A stretch of DNA of 64,000 nt from Priestia megaterium (GTDB lineage: Bacteria > Bacillota > Bacilli > Bacillales > Bacillaceae_H): positions 1 to 64,000 of the forward strand of contig VTEF01000002.1 in assembly GCA_008180335.1 (NCBI GenBank), read 5' to 3'. A program made the translations under genes and the position numbers. Shown piece by piece: positions 21,548-28,876 of this stretch. Below the pieces are notes generated by a model, which saw nothing but the letters and a program-made list of their open reading frames with translations, did not search any database and was not told where the DNA came from. The stretch's first letter is position 1; each line of letters starts with the position of its first letter.

Positions 21548-22758
21548 GAGTTTAAGTTATGTTGTTCCTTAAAACTACTTAAAGCAAGTTGCCATGTATC
21601 TAAGTGCTTCCCTGTTGAAGCGGGGCTTAGCTGAATAGCCATATTATCTAAAATAGTATACAAAGCTTTAGCTTCATTAATTTTAGTTTCTAAATTATTA
21701 ATACGCTCTGTAATATCAAATGTATCTGTAAAAAAAGCTTGAGAGCCATGCTGTAGAGCAGACCAATGCTGTAAGTGACTAATGCTACGTGACCACCCAT
21801 CAGAAGGGTTATTCCCAGTAAGAATTATATTATCTAGGCCAGCCCTACTAAGGTAATCACTTAAGTTTCCTCCTCTTGCTGTTACCTGTCTAGATATAGA
21901 ATCTAATTCTGATACTAAAACAGAATTTAACAAAGGGATTGAAGTATATCTCTCACGAGGCAATCTACCACCAGTACTAGGTAAAATTCGTTGCTGTACA
22001 GTGAATTTCCTAGAGCTATTATGCCAACCGGTACTAATACCAGAAGCACCTGCTGCTAAATACAGTAAACCAATGATATCTGAATAGCCCATTATTACCT
22101 TGAATTCATTAATGTCACTTAATGAGTAAATCATTGTAAGTAAGTTAGTTAAAGCAGTAGCTTCTTCAAAGTGTTGGTCGTAGGCAGTATTATTACGTGC
22201 TACTACAATATAAAAGCCTTCTACATTTAGCATTGTTAGCTCATTTAAAAACTCATTCACATGTACCGTATCATTTAAAGCTGTTTCTTGAAAAATTAGT
22301 GAAATCAAGATAGGCTTTCCTAGTTCTTGAGCTTGTTGAGAAGATTCTTCAGCCATTGTCAAGGCAATTTGAGCTTGCCTATCTGTAAAATTTGGCATTA
22401 GAATAGAAGGTGAAACTAAAGTGTCTACACCTAAATCATTTTGAAATTTTAAACATTCAGATACTAATTTACTAATGCTCCTAAAAGACCTTAACGAAGA
22501 TAAAGTTAGAGGTCCGGGGTAGAAAGATAGTTGGTCCAGGTTTTTGCTTACTCCTTCTATGTAAGTCGCATAATAAAATTGAGGATCTATTAAAATATCC
22601 ACATTTTCATTTAAGCCTAATAGTTCTTGTTTAAGAGTAATTAAGCTTTCATATTTATCATCTCGAGGACTAAGAACTACTCCATTTAAAGCGTTCATCT
22701 CAATACCTTTGTGAATTTTATCTCCTTTACCGTAACCTTGTTGTGCATAAATCTTCAT
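21544..22758 (-). CDS. Putative TIM-barrel protein, unknown function, kinase partner
   Basis: A 404-residue soluble protein with alternating strands and helices suggesting a TIM barrel (VDILIDPQFY, VDTLVSPSIL, KPILISLIFQ, VEGFYIVVARN, FKVIMGYSDI, AGASGISTGWH). The pattern is loosely like tRNA-guanine transglycosylase-type barrels, but no catalytic motif was confirmed. It starts 2 bases after the kinase gene stop, with AAGGAGG inside the kinase 3' end, so the two are translated from one message. A C-terminal helical region (ITERINNLETKINEAKALYTIL) follows. Function is unknown; it may be a substrate or effector of the kinase. Confidence 0.6.
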   Translation of the reverse strand: MKIYAQQGYGKGDKIHKGIEMNALNGVVLSPRDDKYESLITLKQELLGLNENVDILIDPQFYYATYIEGVSKNLDQLSFYPGPLTLSSLRSFRSISKLVSECLKFQNDLGVDTLVSPSILMPNFTDRQAQIALTMAEESSQQAQELGKPILISLIFQETALNDTVHVNEFLNELTMLNVEGFYIVVARNNTAYDQHFEEATALTNLLTMIYSLSDINEFKVIMGYSDIIGLLYLAAGASGISTGWHNSSRKFTVQQRILPSTGGRLPRERYTSIPLLNSVLVSELDSISRQVTARGGNLSDYLSRAGLDNIILTGNNPSDGWSRSISHLQHWSALQHGSQAFFTDTFDITERINNLETKINEAKALYTILDNMAIQLSPASTGKHLDTWQLALSSFKEQHNLNS

Positions 22759-22760
22759 TT

Positions 22761-23678
22761 TTAAATTTCCTCCTTTAACTTAGTAAGCATATCTATTAGA
22801 TTTTCACAAGATTTGAATCTCATGTGAGGATGACGAGAAAGCAACCTGGTTATTATCCTTGAAAAGCGTTTATTAATGCCGCTTCTTAGATTCTCAATAG
22901 GGGTGAATTGAGCTTCCATTATGTTTGCTATTATCTGCATGGTGTTAACTCCTTGCTTATAGAAAGGGTGAGAGCCTGTTAAAGCTTGATACAAAACGAT
23001 TCCAAGTAAAAATAGATCAGATCTAAAATCAATATTGATCTTTACATTGGTGATTTGTTCAGGCGACATATATATAGCAGTTCCTATGATAAGAGAAGCT
23101 TGAGTTAAAGCTTTTCCTTGTGTATCAAATGCAATTCCAGTATCTAGAAGGATAAAATCCCCATTTTTATTTTGCATAATATTCTTTGGCTTAATATCTC
23201 TATGAACCATGCCAATATTCCAAAGGTGATCAATAGCATCAGAAATATTAATTGCTAGATTTAAAGCTTCTTTTTCTGATAGTTTTCTGTTAAGTAGAAT
23301 TGTGTGTAGATCTTCACCGTCGATATATTCTTCAGAAAACATAAGTAACTTCTTCTCATCAAAAGAGACAATATTTAAGCCTATAGGTCCTAATTTTACA
23401 AGAGTTGGAGTATCACATTGGTTCATAATATCAATTTCACGAGAAGCTCTTGCTAGTACTTCAGATTCAATACCTGTGTCATCTTCATCAGTAGTCCCCT
23501 CAGTTTCTTTACTTTCAATTTCTAAAAACTTTAAAGTATAAGGTACTTTATCAATCTTACATTTAAAAACAATTTTTTGGCCACCTGTACTTAAAAACTC
23601 AATATCTTCGATAATATTTTGTGAATGACTTTCCATAATTTCATATACGTCACTTACACTTAAAATGGGAGCCTGCAT
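22761..23678 (-). CDS. Hanks-type serine/threonine protein kinase, soluble
   Basis: A 305-residue kinase with nearly all catalytic elements: ATP-binding Lys50 (YTLKF), Glu81 (REIDIM), HRD with Lys163 and Asn166 (HRDIKPKN, 159-166), metal motif DTG at 179-181 in place of DFG, and MSPEQ at 204-208. The glycine loop is weak (STGGQKIVFK). An acidic insertion (ETEGTTDEDD) follows the lysine strand. There is no membrane segment or PASTA domain, unlike the housekeeping PrkC, so it acts in the cytoplasm. GGAGGT precedes the ATG. Phage kinases are often accessory, anti-phage or host-takeover proteins; which applies here is not shown. Confidence 0.88.
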   Translation of the reverse strand: MQAPILSVSDVYEIMESHSQNIIEDIEFLSTGGQKIVFKCKIDKVPYTLKFLEIESKETEGTTDEDDTGIESEVLARASREIDIMNQCDTPTLVKLGPIGLNIVSFDEKKLLMFSEEYIDGEDLHTILLNRKLSEKEALNLAINISDAIDHLWNIGMVHRDIKPKNIMQNKNGDFILLDTGIAFDTQGKALTQASLIIGTAIYMSPEQITNVKINIDFRSDLFLLGIVLYQALTGSHPFYKQGVNTMQIIANIMEAQFTPIENLRSGINKRFSRIITRLLSRHPHMRFKSCENLIDMLTKLKEEI

Positions 23679-23782
23679 ATAATACCTCCAAATTATATTT
23701 ATTTATACAAACATGAATATTTTGTATATTTAGGTTTAAATAACTTGTTTTTTAGAATAAAATTACATTTTATAGTTAAAAA

Positions 23783-23808
23783 TAAACACGCATTTAAGCG
23801 CGTTTATA
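23783..23808. terminator. Hairpin between repressor and kinase genes
   Basis: ATAAACACGC and GCGCGTTTAT pair around ATTTAA. On the minus strand it lies just past the repressor stop and can separate repressor transcription from the kinase operon. Confidence 0.6.
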
Positions 23809-23833
23809 AACTTGATATATTGTTAGTATTTTA

Positions 23834-24199
23834 TTAATCGTCTTCAACCTTACGATTACCTTCACTCTTAATAATCTCCCAAATCTTACGCAACTGCTCT
23901 TGACGATCTTCAGGAGCATTTTTAATTTCTTTGAAGAAGACGCCTAGTTCTGGGTCGAGAAGGGATTCTTCATTCTTTTCTTCAATTAGATCAGGGTTGT
24001 CAGTGCGGCCTAAAAGATAGTCAGTACTTACATCAAAGAAGTCTGCAATATCTTTAATTATTTCTGGATCAGGCTTTCTTTCACCTAATTCATATCTAGA
24101 TAATTGAGCATTAGTAAGGTTAACTCGTGTAGCTAATTGTTTTTGAGAAAGTTGGTATTTCTCGCGTAAATATCTAATTCTTTTTCCTAGGATATCCAT
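23834..24199 (-). CDS. immR: XRE-family phage repressor (ImmR-like)
   Basis: A 121-residue protein with an N-terminal helix-turn-helix (LSQKQLATRVNLTNAQLSRYELGERKPD) followed by the FDVSTDYLLGRTD segment and an acidic C-terminal part, the layout of ImmR/Rok-type lysogeny repressors. It probably binds the 17-bp operators between itself and the divergent Cro-like gene. The ATG at 24199 is chosen because AGGTG lies 7 bases upstream; an in-frame GTG at 24208 would use that ribosome site as its start. ImmA at 20165 is the likely partner peptidase. Confidence 0.85.
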   Translation of the reverse strand: MDILGKRIRYLREKYQLSQKQLATRVNLTNAQLSRYELGERKPDPEIIKDIADFFDVSTDYLLGRTDNPDLIEEKNEESLLDPELGVFFKEIKNAPEDRQEQLRKIWEIIKSEGNRKVEDD

Positions 24200-24237
24200 A
24201 GAATTCACCTATATAGATTTTATTTTAATTCTATCAT

Positions 24238-24306
24238 TTACCAAGATGGTTAAAAACAAATTCGCCAAAATGGTTAAATAAATATTGACTTCGCCAAAAT
24301 GGTGAT
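24238..24306. promoter_or_regulatory. Three repressor/Cro operators in the immunity switch
   Basis: Sites at 24238-24253, 24261-24277 and 24290-24306 match TTCGCCAAAATGGCGAA with one or more mismatches in the right half; the first is weakest. One lies within the spacer of the rightward promoter, the others near the repressor's own promoter, giving the means to shut either direction. Confidence 0.8.
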
Positions 24307-24313
24307 TTATTAT
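24285..24313 (+). promoter_or_regulatory. Rightward early promoter
   Basis: TTGACT, a 17-base spacer and TATTAT. The operator at 24290-24306 fills the spacer, so bound repressor would block polymerase. Confidence 0.75.
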
Positions 24314-24349
24314 TATCATATAAGCTAATTAAAGAAAGGAGTTAATAAG

Positions 24350-24562
24350 TTGACGTCACCTAAAGTAAATCTAAGCAAGATTAAAGAATTACGAAAGCAA
24401 AATAAAATTTCGTTAGAAGAAATGTCTAAGATTTTGGGATATGAAAGTATAAATGGATATTATTCTTTGGAAACTGGACGGGTGAAGTACCCAGCAGAAA
24501 CCTTGGCCAAGACAGCTAAGTTGTTTCAAGTATGTATTAGTGACCTTTTTTTTGAAGAATAA
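24350..24562 (+). CDS. Cro-like XRE regulator
   Basis: A 70-residue, single-domain helix-turn-helix protein (ISLEEMSKILGYESINGYYSLETGRV) divergent from the repressor, the usual Cro position. It probably represses the lysogenic promoter during lytic growth. The start is TTG, preceded by AAAGGAG. A fourth operator lies right after its stop. Confidence 0.8.
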   Translation: MTSPKVNLSKIKELRKQNKISLEEMSKILGYESINGYYSLETGRVKYPAETLAKTAKLFQVCISDLFFEE

Positions 24563-24579
24563 TTCGCCAAAATGGCGAA
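24563..24579. promoter_or_regulatory. Fourth operator, perfect palindrome
   Basis: TTCGCCAAAATGGCGAA is a perfect 17-bp palindrome immediately after the cro-like stop and before the next ribosome site. It is the best match of the four and could act as a roadblock or autoregulatory site. Confidence 0.8.
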
Positions 24580-24596
24580 ATGGTAGGAGGGTTCAC

Positions 24597-24773
24597 ATGA
24601 ACTTTGACATCGATAAGTTACTTTACAACGCTGAACTAACAGTCGATCTCCTATACATTGCAAATGACTTGCTAGAAGAAAAAGATTTTACCAAAGAACA
24701 GGCCGCAGCTGAAATCATTCAGTTACTTGAAAAGCATGGTTTGACTAAACTTTATTTCACTGGAGGTGCTTGA
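24597..24773 (+). CDS. Small early phage protein, unknown
   Basis: A 58-residue acidic, helical protein (MNFDIDKLLYNAELTVDLLYIANDLLEEKDF). TAGGAGGG precedes the ATG at 24597. It is not recognised. It sits between the cro-like gene and an excisionase-like wHTH gene whose start overlaps the end of this one's region. Confidence 0.65.
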   Translation: MNFDIDKLLYNAELTVDLLYIANDLLEEKDFTKEQAAAEIIQLLEKHGLTKLYFTGGA

Positions 24774-24774
24774 A

Positions 24775-25080
24775 ATGACATTTGAACAAATGCTTAAGGA
24801 TGCTTTAGAAGAGGCATTGGCTCCTATAAAACGAGACATAGAAGAACTGAAATCAGCTTCAAGTTTATCTAAGTATGGTCCAGTTTTAACAGTGACTGAA
24901 TTAATGGACTTTTTAAAGATTGGTCGCACGAAAGCAACAGAGTTAGTTAGTCGACCTGACTTTCCAGTAATTCGAGCATGCGGCATCAAAGTACCCACGC
25001 ATCTGCTGATGGAGTGGATCGAACAAAATACTGAGTGGGTACAACATAATACAAAGTATTTCAACCAGGCTGTGATGTAA
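24775..25080 (+). CDS. Excisionase/MerR-type wHTH protein
   Basis: A 101-residue protein with an N-terminal coiled helix (FEQMLKDALEEALAPIKRDIEELKS) followed by a small winged-helix domain (LTVTELMDFLKIGRTKATELVSRPDFPVIRACGIKVPTHLLMEWI). This is the pattern of excisionase-like DNA-binding proteins; it may be the directionality factor for Int, or an early regulator. The ATG at 24775 follows GGAGGTG by 6 bases and lies one base after the preceding stop. Confidence 0.75.
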   Translation: MTFEQMLKDALEEALAPIKRDIEELKSASSLSKYGPVLTVTELMDFLKIGRTKATELVSRPDFPVIRACGIKVPTHLLMEWIEQNTEWVQHNTKYFNQAVM

Positions 25081-25189
25081 AACAGCCATATCTTTTACCC
25101 TTAAACGGAAAAATTTATCTTATTTAGAATCATAAAGAAAATAGTGTAACAAATGTACTGGGTGTTTGGTACGAAAGGGGAGATTGGCA

Positions 25190-25705
25190 TTGATTAAGTT
25201 AGGAGAGGAGTTGGCGGAAGCAAGAAAGCGCCAAGGCCTAACGCAAGAACAGTTAGCGATGGATTTACCGGTATCACGCGAAACCATTGCCAAATATGAA
25301 ACAAATCAGCGTAAGTTTCAAGAGGATTTATATCAGCAGGTGGCTTATAGCGTGGATGATCCAGAATACTACTTCGCTACATGGAATGAAGCAGCAGGGC
25401 ACGTCAGCATTCCATATTTCAACGGTGACTACATAGACAGACATCCAGCCAGTATGAAATACATGGTCCAACAAGAAACGAATGAAGCACTAGATCAGAT
25501 GGAAAGGGTTTGTTGGGCAAAGCCAATACGAATACAGAACGAAAGTGAGCGAGAAGAAGCGAAACGCGTCATTCATGAAATTCTCGACGCAGCGGCGTCC
25601 ATGATTAATTTAGTAGCGGTTCTTTGTAAAGAGTACGATTTCTCCATGAAGTCGATTTATAAAATGTGGTGGGCATCCATTAAGACAAGGAGATGGAAGG
25701 CATGA
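25190..25705 (+). CDS. XRE-family early regulator
   Basis: N-terminal helix-turn-helix (ELAEARKRQGLTQEQLAMDLPVSRETIAKYETNQRKF) and a C-terminal helical region of about 90 residues of unknown role. The TTG at 25190 is chosen over TTG 25166 because GAAAGGGGAG sits 7 bases upstream. It may modulate early transcription; a third XRE-type protein near the switch is not unusual. Confidence 0.75.
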   Translation: MIKLGEELAEARKRQGLTQEQLAMDLPVSRETIAKYETNQRKFQEDLYQQVAYSVDDPEYYFATWNEAAGHVSIPYFNGDYIDRHPASMKYMVQQETNEALDQMERVCWAKPIRIQNESEREEAKRVIHEILDAAASMINLVAVLCKEYDFSMKSIYKMWWASIKTRRWKA

Positions 25706-25959
25706 AGGTATTAGAAGCAGATTTTCGTTTAGCAACTCGTTTAGAAGAAGTCATTTTTGAAGGGCTTTTAAGCGCACACCAAGCGATGTTCAAAGGGGAG
25801 TTTGAACAGTTTGACGAGCAGATTAAAGAAGTGATGAAAGCAAAGAAAGAACTTCAGCGGCTTTATGAGAAGAAACAAACTCGTGAACGACTAGAAGCAT
25901 TGGTAAAAGATTTGCAAAGTAAGGGAATGGCGATTGATTTTGTAAAGCGAGTCATTTAG
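25702..25959 (+). CDS. Small coiled-coil early protein
   Basis: An 85-residue, highly charged helical protein (FDEQIKEVMKAKKELQRLYEKKQTRERLEALVKDLQ). Its ATG overlaps the preceding stop in ATGA, with AAGGAG 9 bases upstream, so the pair is translationally coupled. Function is not recognised. Confidence 0.7.
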   Translation: MKVLEADFRLATRLEEVIFEGLLSAHQAMFKGEFEQFDEQIKEVMKAKKELQRLYEKKQTRERLEALVKDLQSKGMAIDFVKRVI

Positions 25960-25968
25960 TAGGAGGGC

Positions 25969-26049
25969 ATGATGAAAGAGACAACAATTTGGATAAATAA
26001 AAAAGCAGCAAGTGCTGGAACACTTACTGCCGATCGTTCGCTTCAATAG
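25969..26049 (+). CDS. Leader-type micropeptide, 26 residues
   Basis: Reads MMKETTIWINKKAASAGTLT and ends in ADRSLQ. AGGAGG lies just ahead. The codons for KKAASAGTLTA form an inverted repeat (GCAGCAAGTG with CACTTACTGC), so translation and RNA folding could influence each other. It may be a real small protein or a leader preceding the structured region that follows. Confidence 0.5.
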   Translation: MMKETTIWINKKAASAGTLTADRSLQ

Positions 26050-26089
26050 AACGCTTAACTAACTTCAGTATAGCACAGTTTTATGTGTG

Positions 26090-26113
26090 CGACAAGAATG
26101 TATGTTCTTGTCG
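26090..26113. repeat. 9-bp hairpin
   Basis: CGACAAGAA and TTCTTGTCG are perfect inverted repeats around TGTATG. Its right arm overlaps the start of the larger stem at 26111, so the two structures compete. Confidence 0.7.
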
Positions 26114-26193
26114 TCATGGTCAGGAAAGAGCTATCATTTGTTTCCCCCGACAATTGATACACACCTCTCATCCCTCTTTCCTGGCTATGACGA
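26111..26193 (+). ncRNA. Long structured element, 20-bp stem with 43-base loop
   Basis: Bases 26111-26130 pair with 26174-26193 over 20 continuous pairs (two are G-U). The loop contains a run of C and a CACCTC sequence that resembles an anti-Shine-Dalgarno. Perfect length over non-coding sequence argues for a functional RNA element, perhaps a regulator of the downstream replication genes. Whether it is an independent RNA is not known. Confidence 0.5.
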
Positions 26194-26268
26194 TGCGAAT
26201 AGCATCAACTAAATAAGAAAGGAGGCCAGAAGCATCTCATTCTATGTGTATGTTTCTAAACTGACATT

Positions 26269-26439
26269 ATGCTATGGGATTTAGAGTTTGTAGATAAGAA
26301 GATGCAAACGGTCCATAAGGAAATGGTTTTTGCATCTTGTGTGAATGAATGTAAAGAACTAGCGAAAACAATCTTAAAGCGCATAAAAAAAGAAGACAAG
26401 GAGTTGCAGCTCCTCATCTTCGAAGTGATTGTCGATTAA
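26269..26439 (+). CDS. Small phage protein, 56 residues
   Basis: Reads MLWDLEFVDKKMQTVHKEMV and continues as a charged helix to LIFEVIVD. It has normal-looking codons but no clear ribosome site, so translation may depend on the structured region ahead. It lies directly before the replisome organizer gene. Confidence 0.45.
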   Translation: MLWDLEFVDKKMQTVHKEMVFASCVNECKELAKTILKRIKKEDKELQLLIFEVIVD

Positions 26440-26505
26440 TCAATTGCTTCCATTGTAGCTTAAGATGCTTGTAGAAAGCAAGCTTTATAGAAAGGGAGAG
26501 AGCAG

Positions 26506-27528
26506 ATGGCTAAATTTAGACAGATTCAAGTGGATTTTTGGTCTGATCCACGCGTTTCAGAGGAAATGACACCGGAAGATAAATTCTTTTACTTATACCT
26601 TTTAACCAATCCAAATACGAAGCAGATTGGTGTATATACGATTACGAAGAAGCAAATGGCTTTTGATATGGGGTATTCAATCGAAACGATTAACAGCTTA
26701 CTAAAGCGTTTTGAGAACGAGCATAAAGTGGTTAAGTATAATCCAGACACGCGAGAAATCGCTCTATTAAACTGGGGCAAGTATAACTTGAATAAAGGCG
26801 GAAAGCCGATTTTGGACTGCGTTGTAAAAGAGCTTGGAGAGGTGAAAGATCTATCTCTTTTAGCGGAAGTAGCAAATAGTATTAAAAACAGCAGCATTTT
26901 AGAATTGTTCACTAACAAGCTAAAAGAATTACGTGCCGTTGACGACACGTCATACGATACGTCAACGCCAAGTGGACAAGAAAAAGAAGAAGAACAAGAA
27001 AAAGAACAAGAAAAAGAACTACTACTACATGAACAAGATATAGATCTAGAAGAAGGCGCTCTTGGAAAAAGTGAAGTCGGTAGTAGTAGTCGTAATCAAA
27101 CTCAATCAATCTTTGATTTTTATCAACAAAACTTCGGTATGCTAAATCCTTTTATCAGCCAACAAATTCAGTATTGGACTGAAGACATGGGAGAAGACCT
27201 TGTGTTAGAAGCGATGTCTTTAACACTTAAACAGCAAAAAACATGGAAATATGCTGAAGGTATCTTGAAATCATGGGCAAACCGCAACGTTCGTAGCCTT
27301 GATGACGTTAAAGCGTTGGAAGCAGCATTTAAAAACAAGCGTCGCTTTAATCACAATGCATCTAATCGCAAAGAAATTGTGCCAGATTGGTTAGCTCAAG
27401 AAGCAGCGGATCAACCACAGTCATCTGTTGCTGTATTAGATGCTGACTTTGAAGCTGAGAAACGTAAACTAGAAGCGGAGTTGAAGGAATTAGAAGCAGA
27501 ACTAAAGGCTGGAGCCGGAAAGGAGTGA
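26506..27528 (+). CDS. Phage replisome organizer with DnaD domain
   Basis: Likely binds the phage origin and opens it for helicase loading. The N-terminus (MAKFRQIQVDFWSDP) is a replisome-organizer winged helix; a low-complexity Glu/Lys/Gln stretch (about 155-175) follows; the DnaD-like domain runs from about 203 to 275 (SIFDFYQQNFGMLNPFISQQIQYW ... KYAEGILKSWANRN). A C-terminal coiled coil ends the 340 residues. No separate DnaC-type loader was found after it, so the phage probably uses host DnaI. Confidence 0.88.
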   Translation: MAKFRQIQVDFWSDPRVSEEMTPEDKFFYLYLLTNPNTKQIGVYTITKKQMAFDMGYSIETINSLLKRFENEHKVVKYNPDTREIALLNWGKYNLNKGGKPILDCVVKELGEVKDLSLLAEVANSIKNSSILELFTNKLKELRAVDDTSYDTSTPSGQEKEEEQEKEQEKELLLHEQDIDLEEGALGKSEVGSSSRNQTQSIFDFYQQNFGMLNPFISQQIQYWTEDMGEDLVLEAMSLTLKQQKTWKYAEGILKSWANRNVRSLDDVKALEAAFKNKRRFNHNASNRKEIVPDWLAQEAADQPQSSVAVLDADFEAEKRKLEAELKELEAELKAGAGKE

Positions 27529-27535
27529 GTACATA

Positions 27536-27718
27536 ATGGCACTTCTAAAACAAGCGGTTGAACAGCGCTGTGCGTACTTAATCAACGAGCTTATGCGCTA
27601 CGGGTATTTCAAGACTCCTGCTGGCAAACAGCTATATGAGCTTAGCTTAACGGAGCTAGAAATGATTCATATTGGCATTAAGTCTGAATTTGGCAAGCAT
27701 ATGAACCGAGGAGAGTGA
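27536..27718 (+). CDS. FbpA-like small protein (Fur-regulated basic protein family)
   Basis: A 60-residue protein with the FbpA pattern LLKQAVEQRCAYLINELMRYGYFK followed by GKQLYELSLTELE. In B. subtilis the Fbp proteins help the sRNA FsrA spare iron. Why a phage would carry one is unknown; it may modulate a host sRNA route or have been recruited for other RNA control. It follows the replisome organizer by 7 bases and lies in the same early operon. Confidence 0.7.
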   Translation: MALLKQAVEQRCAYLINELMRYGYFKTPAGKQLYELSLTELEMIHIGIKSEFGKHMNRGE

Positions 27719-27723
27719 ACAGG

Positions 27724-27861
27724 GTGGGGCGTATTGAGATTTTTAAGCTGTCAAAAGCGGAATTAGAAATGTACAAGAAGCAATCACAGCGTGTAGAAAC
27801 ACTGAAGCGTCCAACCGATTGGAAATGGCCTTCTTCCCGTCAAAAGAAGCGTCAAAAATAA
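27724..27861 (+). CDS. Small basic phage protein, 45 residues
   Basis: Starts at a GTG (MGRIEIFKLSKAELEMYKKQ) and ends in a basic tail (PSSRQKKRQK). It overlaps none of its neighbours and has a weak GGAGAG site upstream. Not recognised. Confidence 0.5.
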   Translation: MGRIEIFKLSKAELEMYKKQSQRVETLKRPTDWKWPSSRQKKRQK

Positions 27862-27891
27862 ACTGTGATACAGATTGCGAGGGAAGCGTTC

Positions 27892-28170
27892 ATGCAGATT
27901 CAGTTAAGTGATGATCAAGTAGAGTTTATTTACAAGGAGCTTAGCTGCTCCAGTGGCTATAATTTACAATCAACTCATTACAGCGGAGAACTTCAAGAAC
28001 TCGTGTCCTATTTGAGCAAGCGCATGGAAGAGATTACGAAAGTAAGAGCTGCCAAGTATCAAACACTGTCCTTGAGGGAACTTGCAAGGCTATGCAGGGT
28101 AAGCGATCAAGAAGCATTGCTAGAGTGGGAGCGGAGATGGGAAGCGACTTTTCCGATGATGCGTAATTAA
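27892..28170 (+). CDS. Early phage protein, unknown
   Basis: A 92-residue protein (MQIQLSDDQVEFIYKELSCS) with a helical C-terminus. The ATG at 27892 is preferred over GTG 27865 because GAGGGAAG lies at normal spacing. Not recognised. Confidence 0.6.
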   Translation: MQIQLSDDQVEFIYKELSCSSGYNLQSTHYSGELQELVSYLSKRMEEITKVRAAKYQTLSLRELARLCRVSDQEALLEWERRWEATFPMMRN

Positions 28171-28184
28171 AAGGAGGTATATCA

Positions 28185-28364
28185 TTGAAAAGGCAACACT
28201 TTTATATTTCAATAACGGGTTTAAGTGAAAAACAAATTCAAGAAGAACTAAGTGTATTTCTTAATGGCTTACTGGAAAGGTATGATAAAGATAATTTTGG
28301 AGCAACGGTATTAGGAATGACAGAAGCTGCTGCCAAACGTGTTGTAAAAACGTTGAACGAGTAA
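28185..28364 (+). CDS. Small early phage protein, 59 residues
   Basis: Starts at TTG (MKRQHFYISITGLSEKQIQE) after a strong AAGGAGGT. Mostly helical and charged. Its function is not recognised. Confidence 0.6.
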   Translation: MKRQHFYISITGLSEKQIQEELSVFLNGLLERYDKDNFGATVLGMTEAAAKRVVKTLNE

Positions 28365-28396
28365 TGCACTAAAGTCCAGTGAAAGGAGCGATTCAA

Positions 28397-28546
28397 ATGC
28401 ATGGGGAAGTGAAAGTGTGGTACATGACGGAAGAAGAGCGCCTGGCTTATATAAAAAAGCATCCAATCATTCCGACCAAAAAGAAAAAAGAAAAAGCATT
28501 TTCAGACATTCATTCGTATGGTCAAAGGCAGAAAAAGAGCAAATAA
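28397..28546 (+). CDS. Small basic phage protein, 49 residues
   Basis: Reads MHGEVKVWYMTEEERLAYIK with a lysine-rich C-terminal half. GAAAGGAGCG precedes the ATG. Small proteins with an EERLAYIKKHPI-like stretch are common in Bacillus phages, but no function is assigned. Confidence 0.55.
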   Translation: MHGEVKVWYMTEEERLAYIKKHPIIPTKKKKEKAFSDIHSYGQRQKKSK

Positions 28547-28552
28547 AAAAGC

Positions 28553-28566
28553 CGGGAGCACTCCCG
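28553..28566. terminator. Short hairpin after the 49-residue gene
   Basis: CGGGAG and CTCCCG pair around CA directly after the stop. There is no real T run, so it may only attenuate or protect RNA. Confidence 0.45.
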
Positions 28567-28606
28567 ACAATCGTTTAACCAATTATATCACAAAAGGGGT
28601 GCGCTG

Positions 28607-28816
28607 ATGTCTGAACGAGCAAGATTTTTAGAAGTAGATCCAGATGATATGACAATTCATCATGCGATTGAACCAGGTAAAGTTGTTCTTTTAATTTTAG
28701 ATGGACATCAAGGTAAAGCAAAGGCAATTGAAGCGGTGCATCATGGACATACCATCATTGAAACAGCTAAAGGAAAAACAGCAAGAATCCGTTTTGAAGA
28801 GAGTGAATTATTTTAA
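28607..28816 (+). CDS. Small phage protein, possibly XtrA/YqaO-like
   Basis: A 69-residue, mainly beta-strand protein (GKVVLLILDGHQGKAKAIEAVHHGHTIIETAKGKTARIRFEE). Its size, strand pattern and location after replication genes recall XtrA of PBSX and YqaO of skin, but the match is only by general look. AAAAGGGGTG precedes the ATG. Confidence 0.5.
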   Translation: MSERARFLEVDPDDMTIHHAIEPGKVVLLILDGHQGKAKAIEAVHHGHTIIETAKGKTARIRFEESELF

Positions 28817-28876
28817 TAATGAATCGTTGGAGGTTGTTTTAGTTTTATAACTACGTAGCGGTAGGAGAGTGAAACG

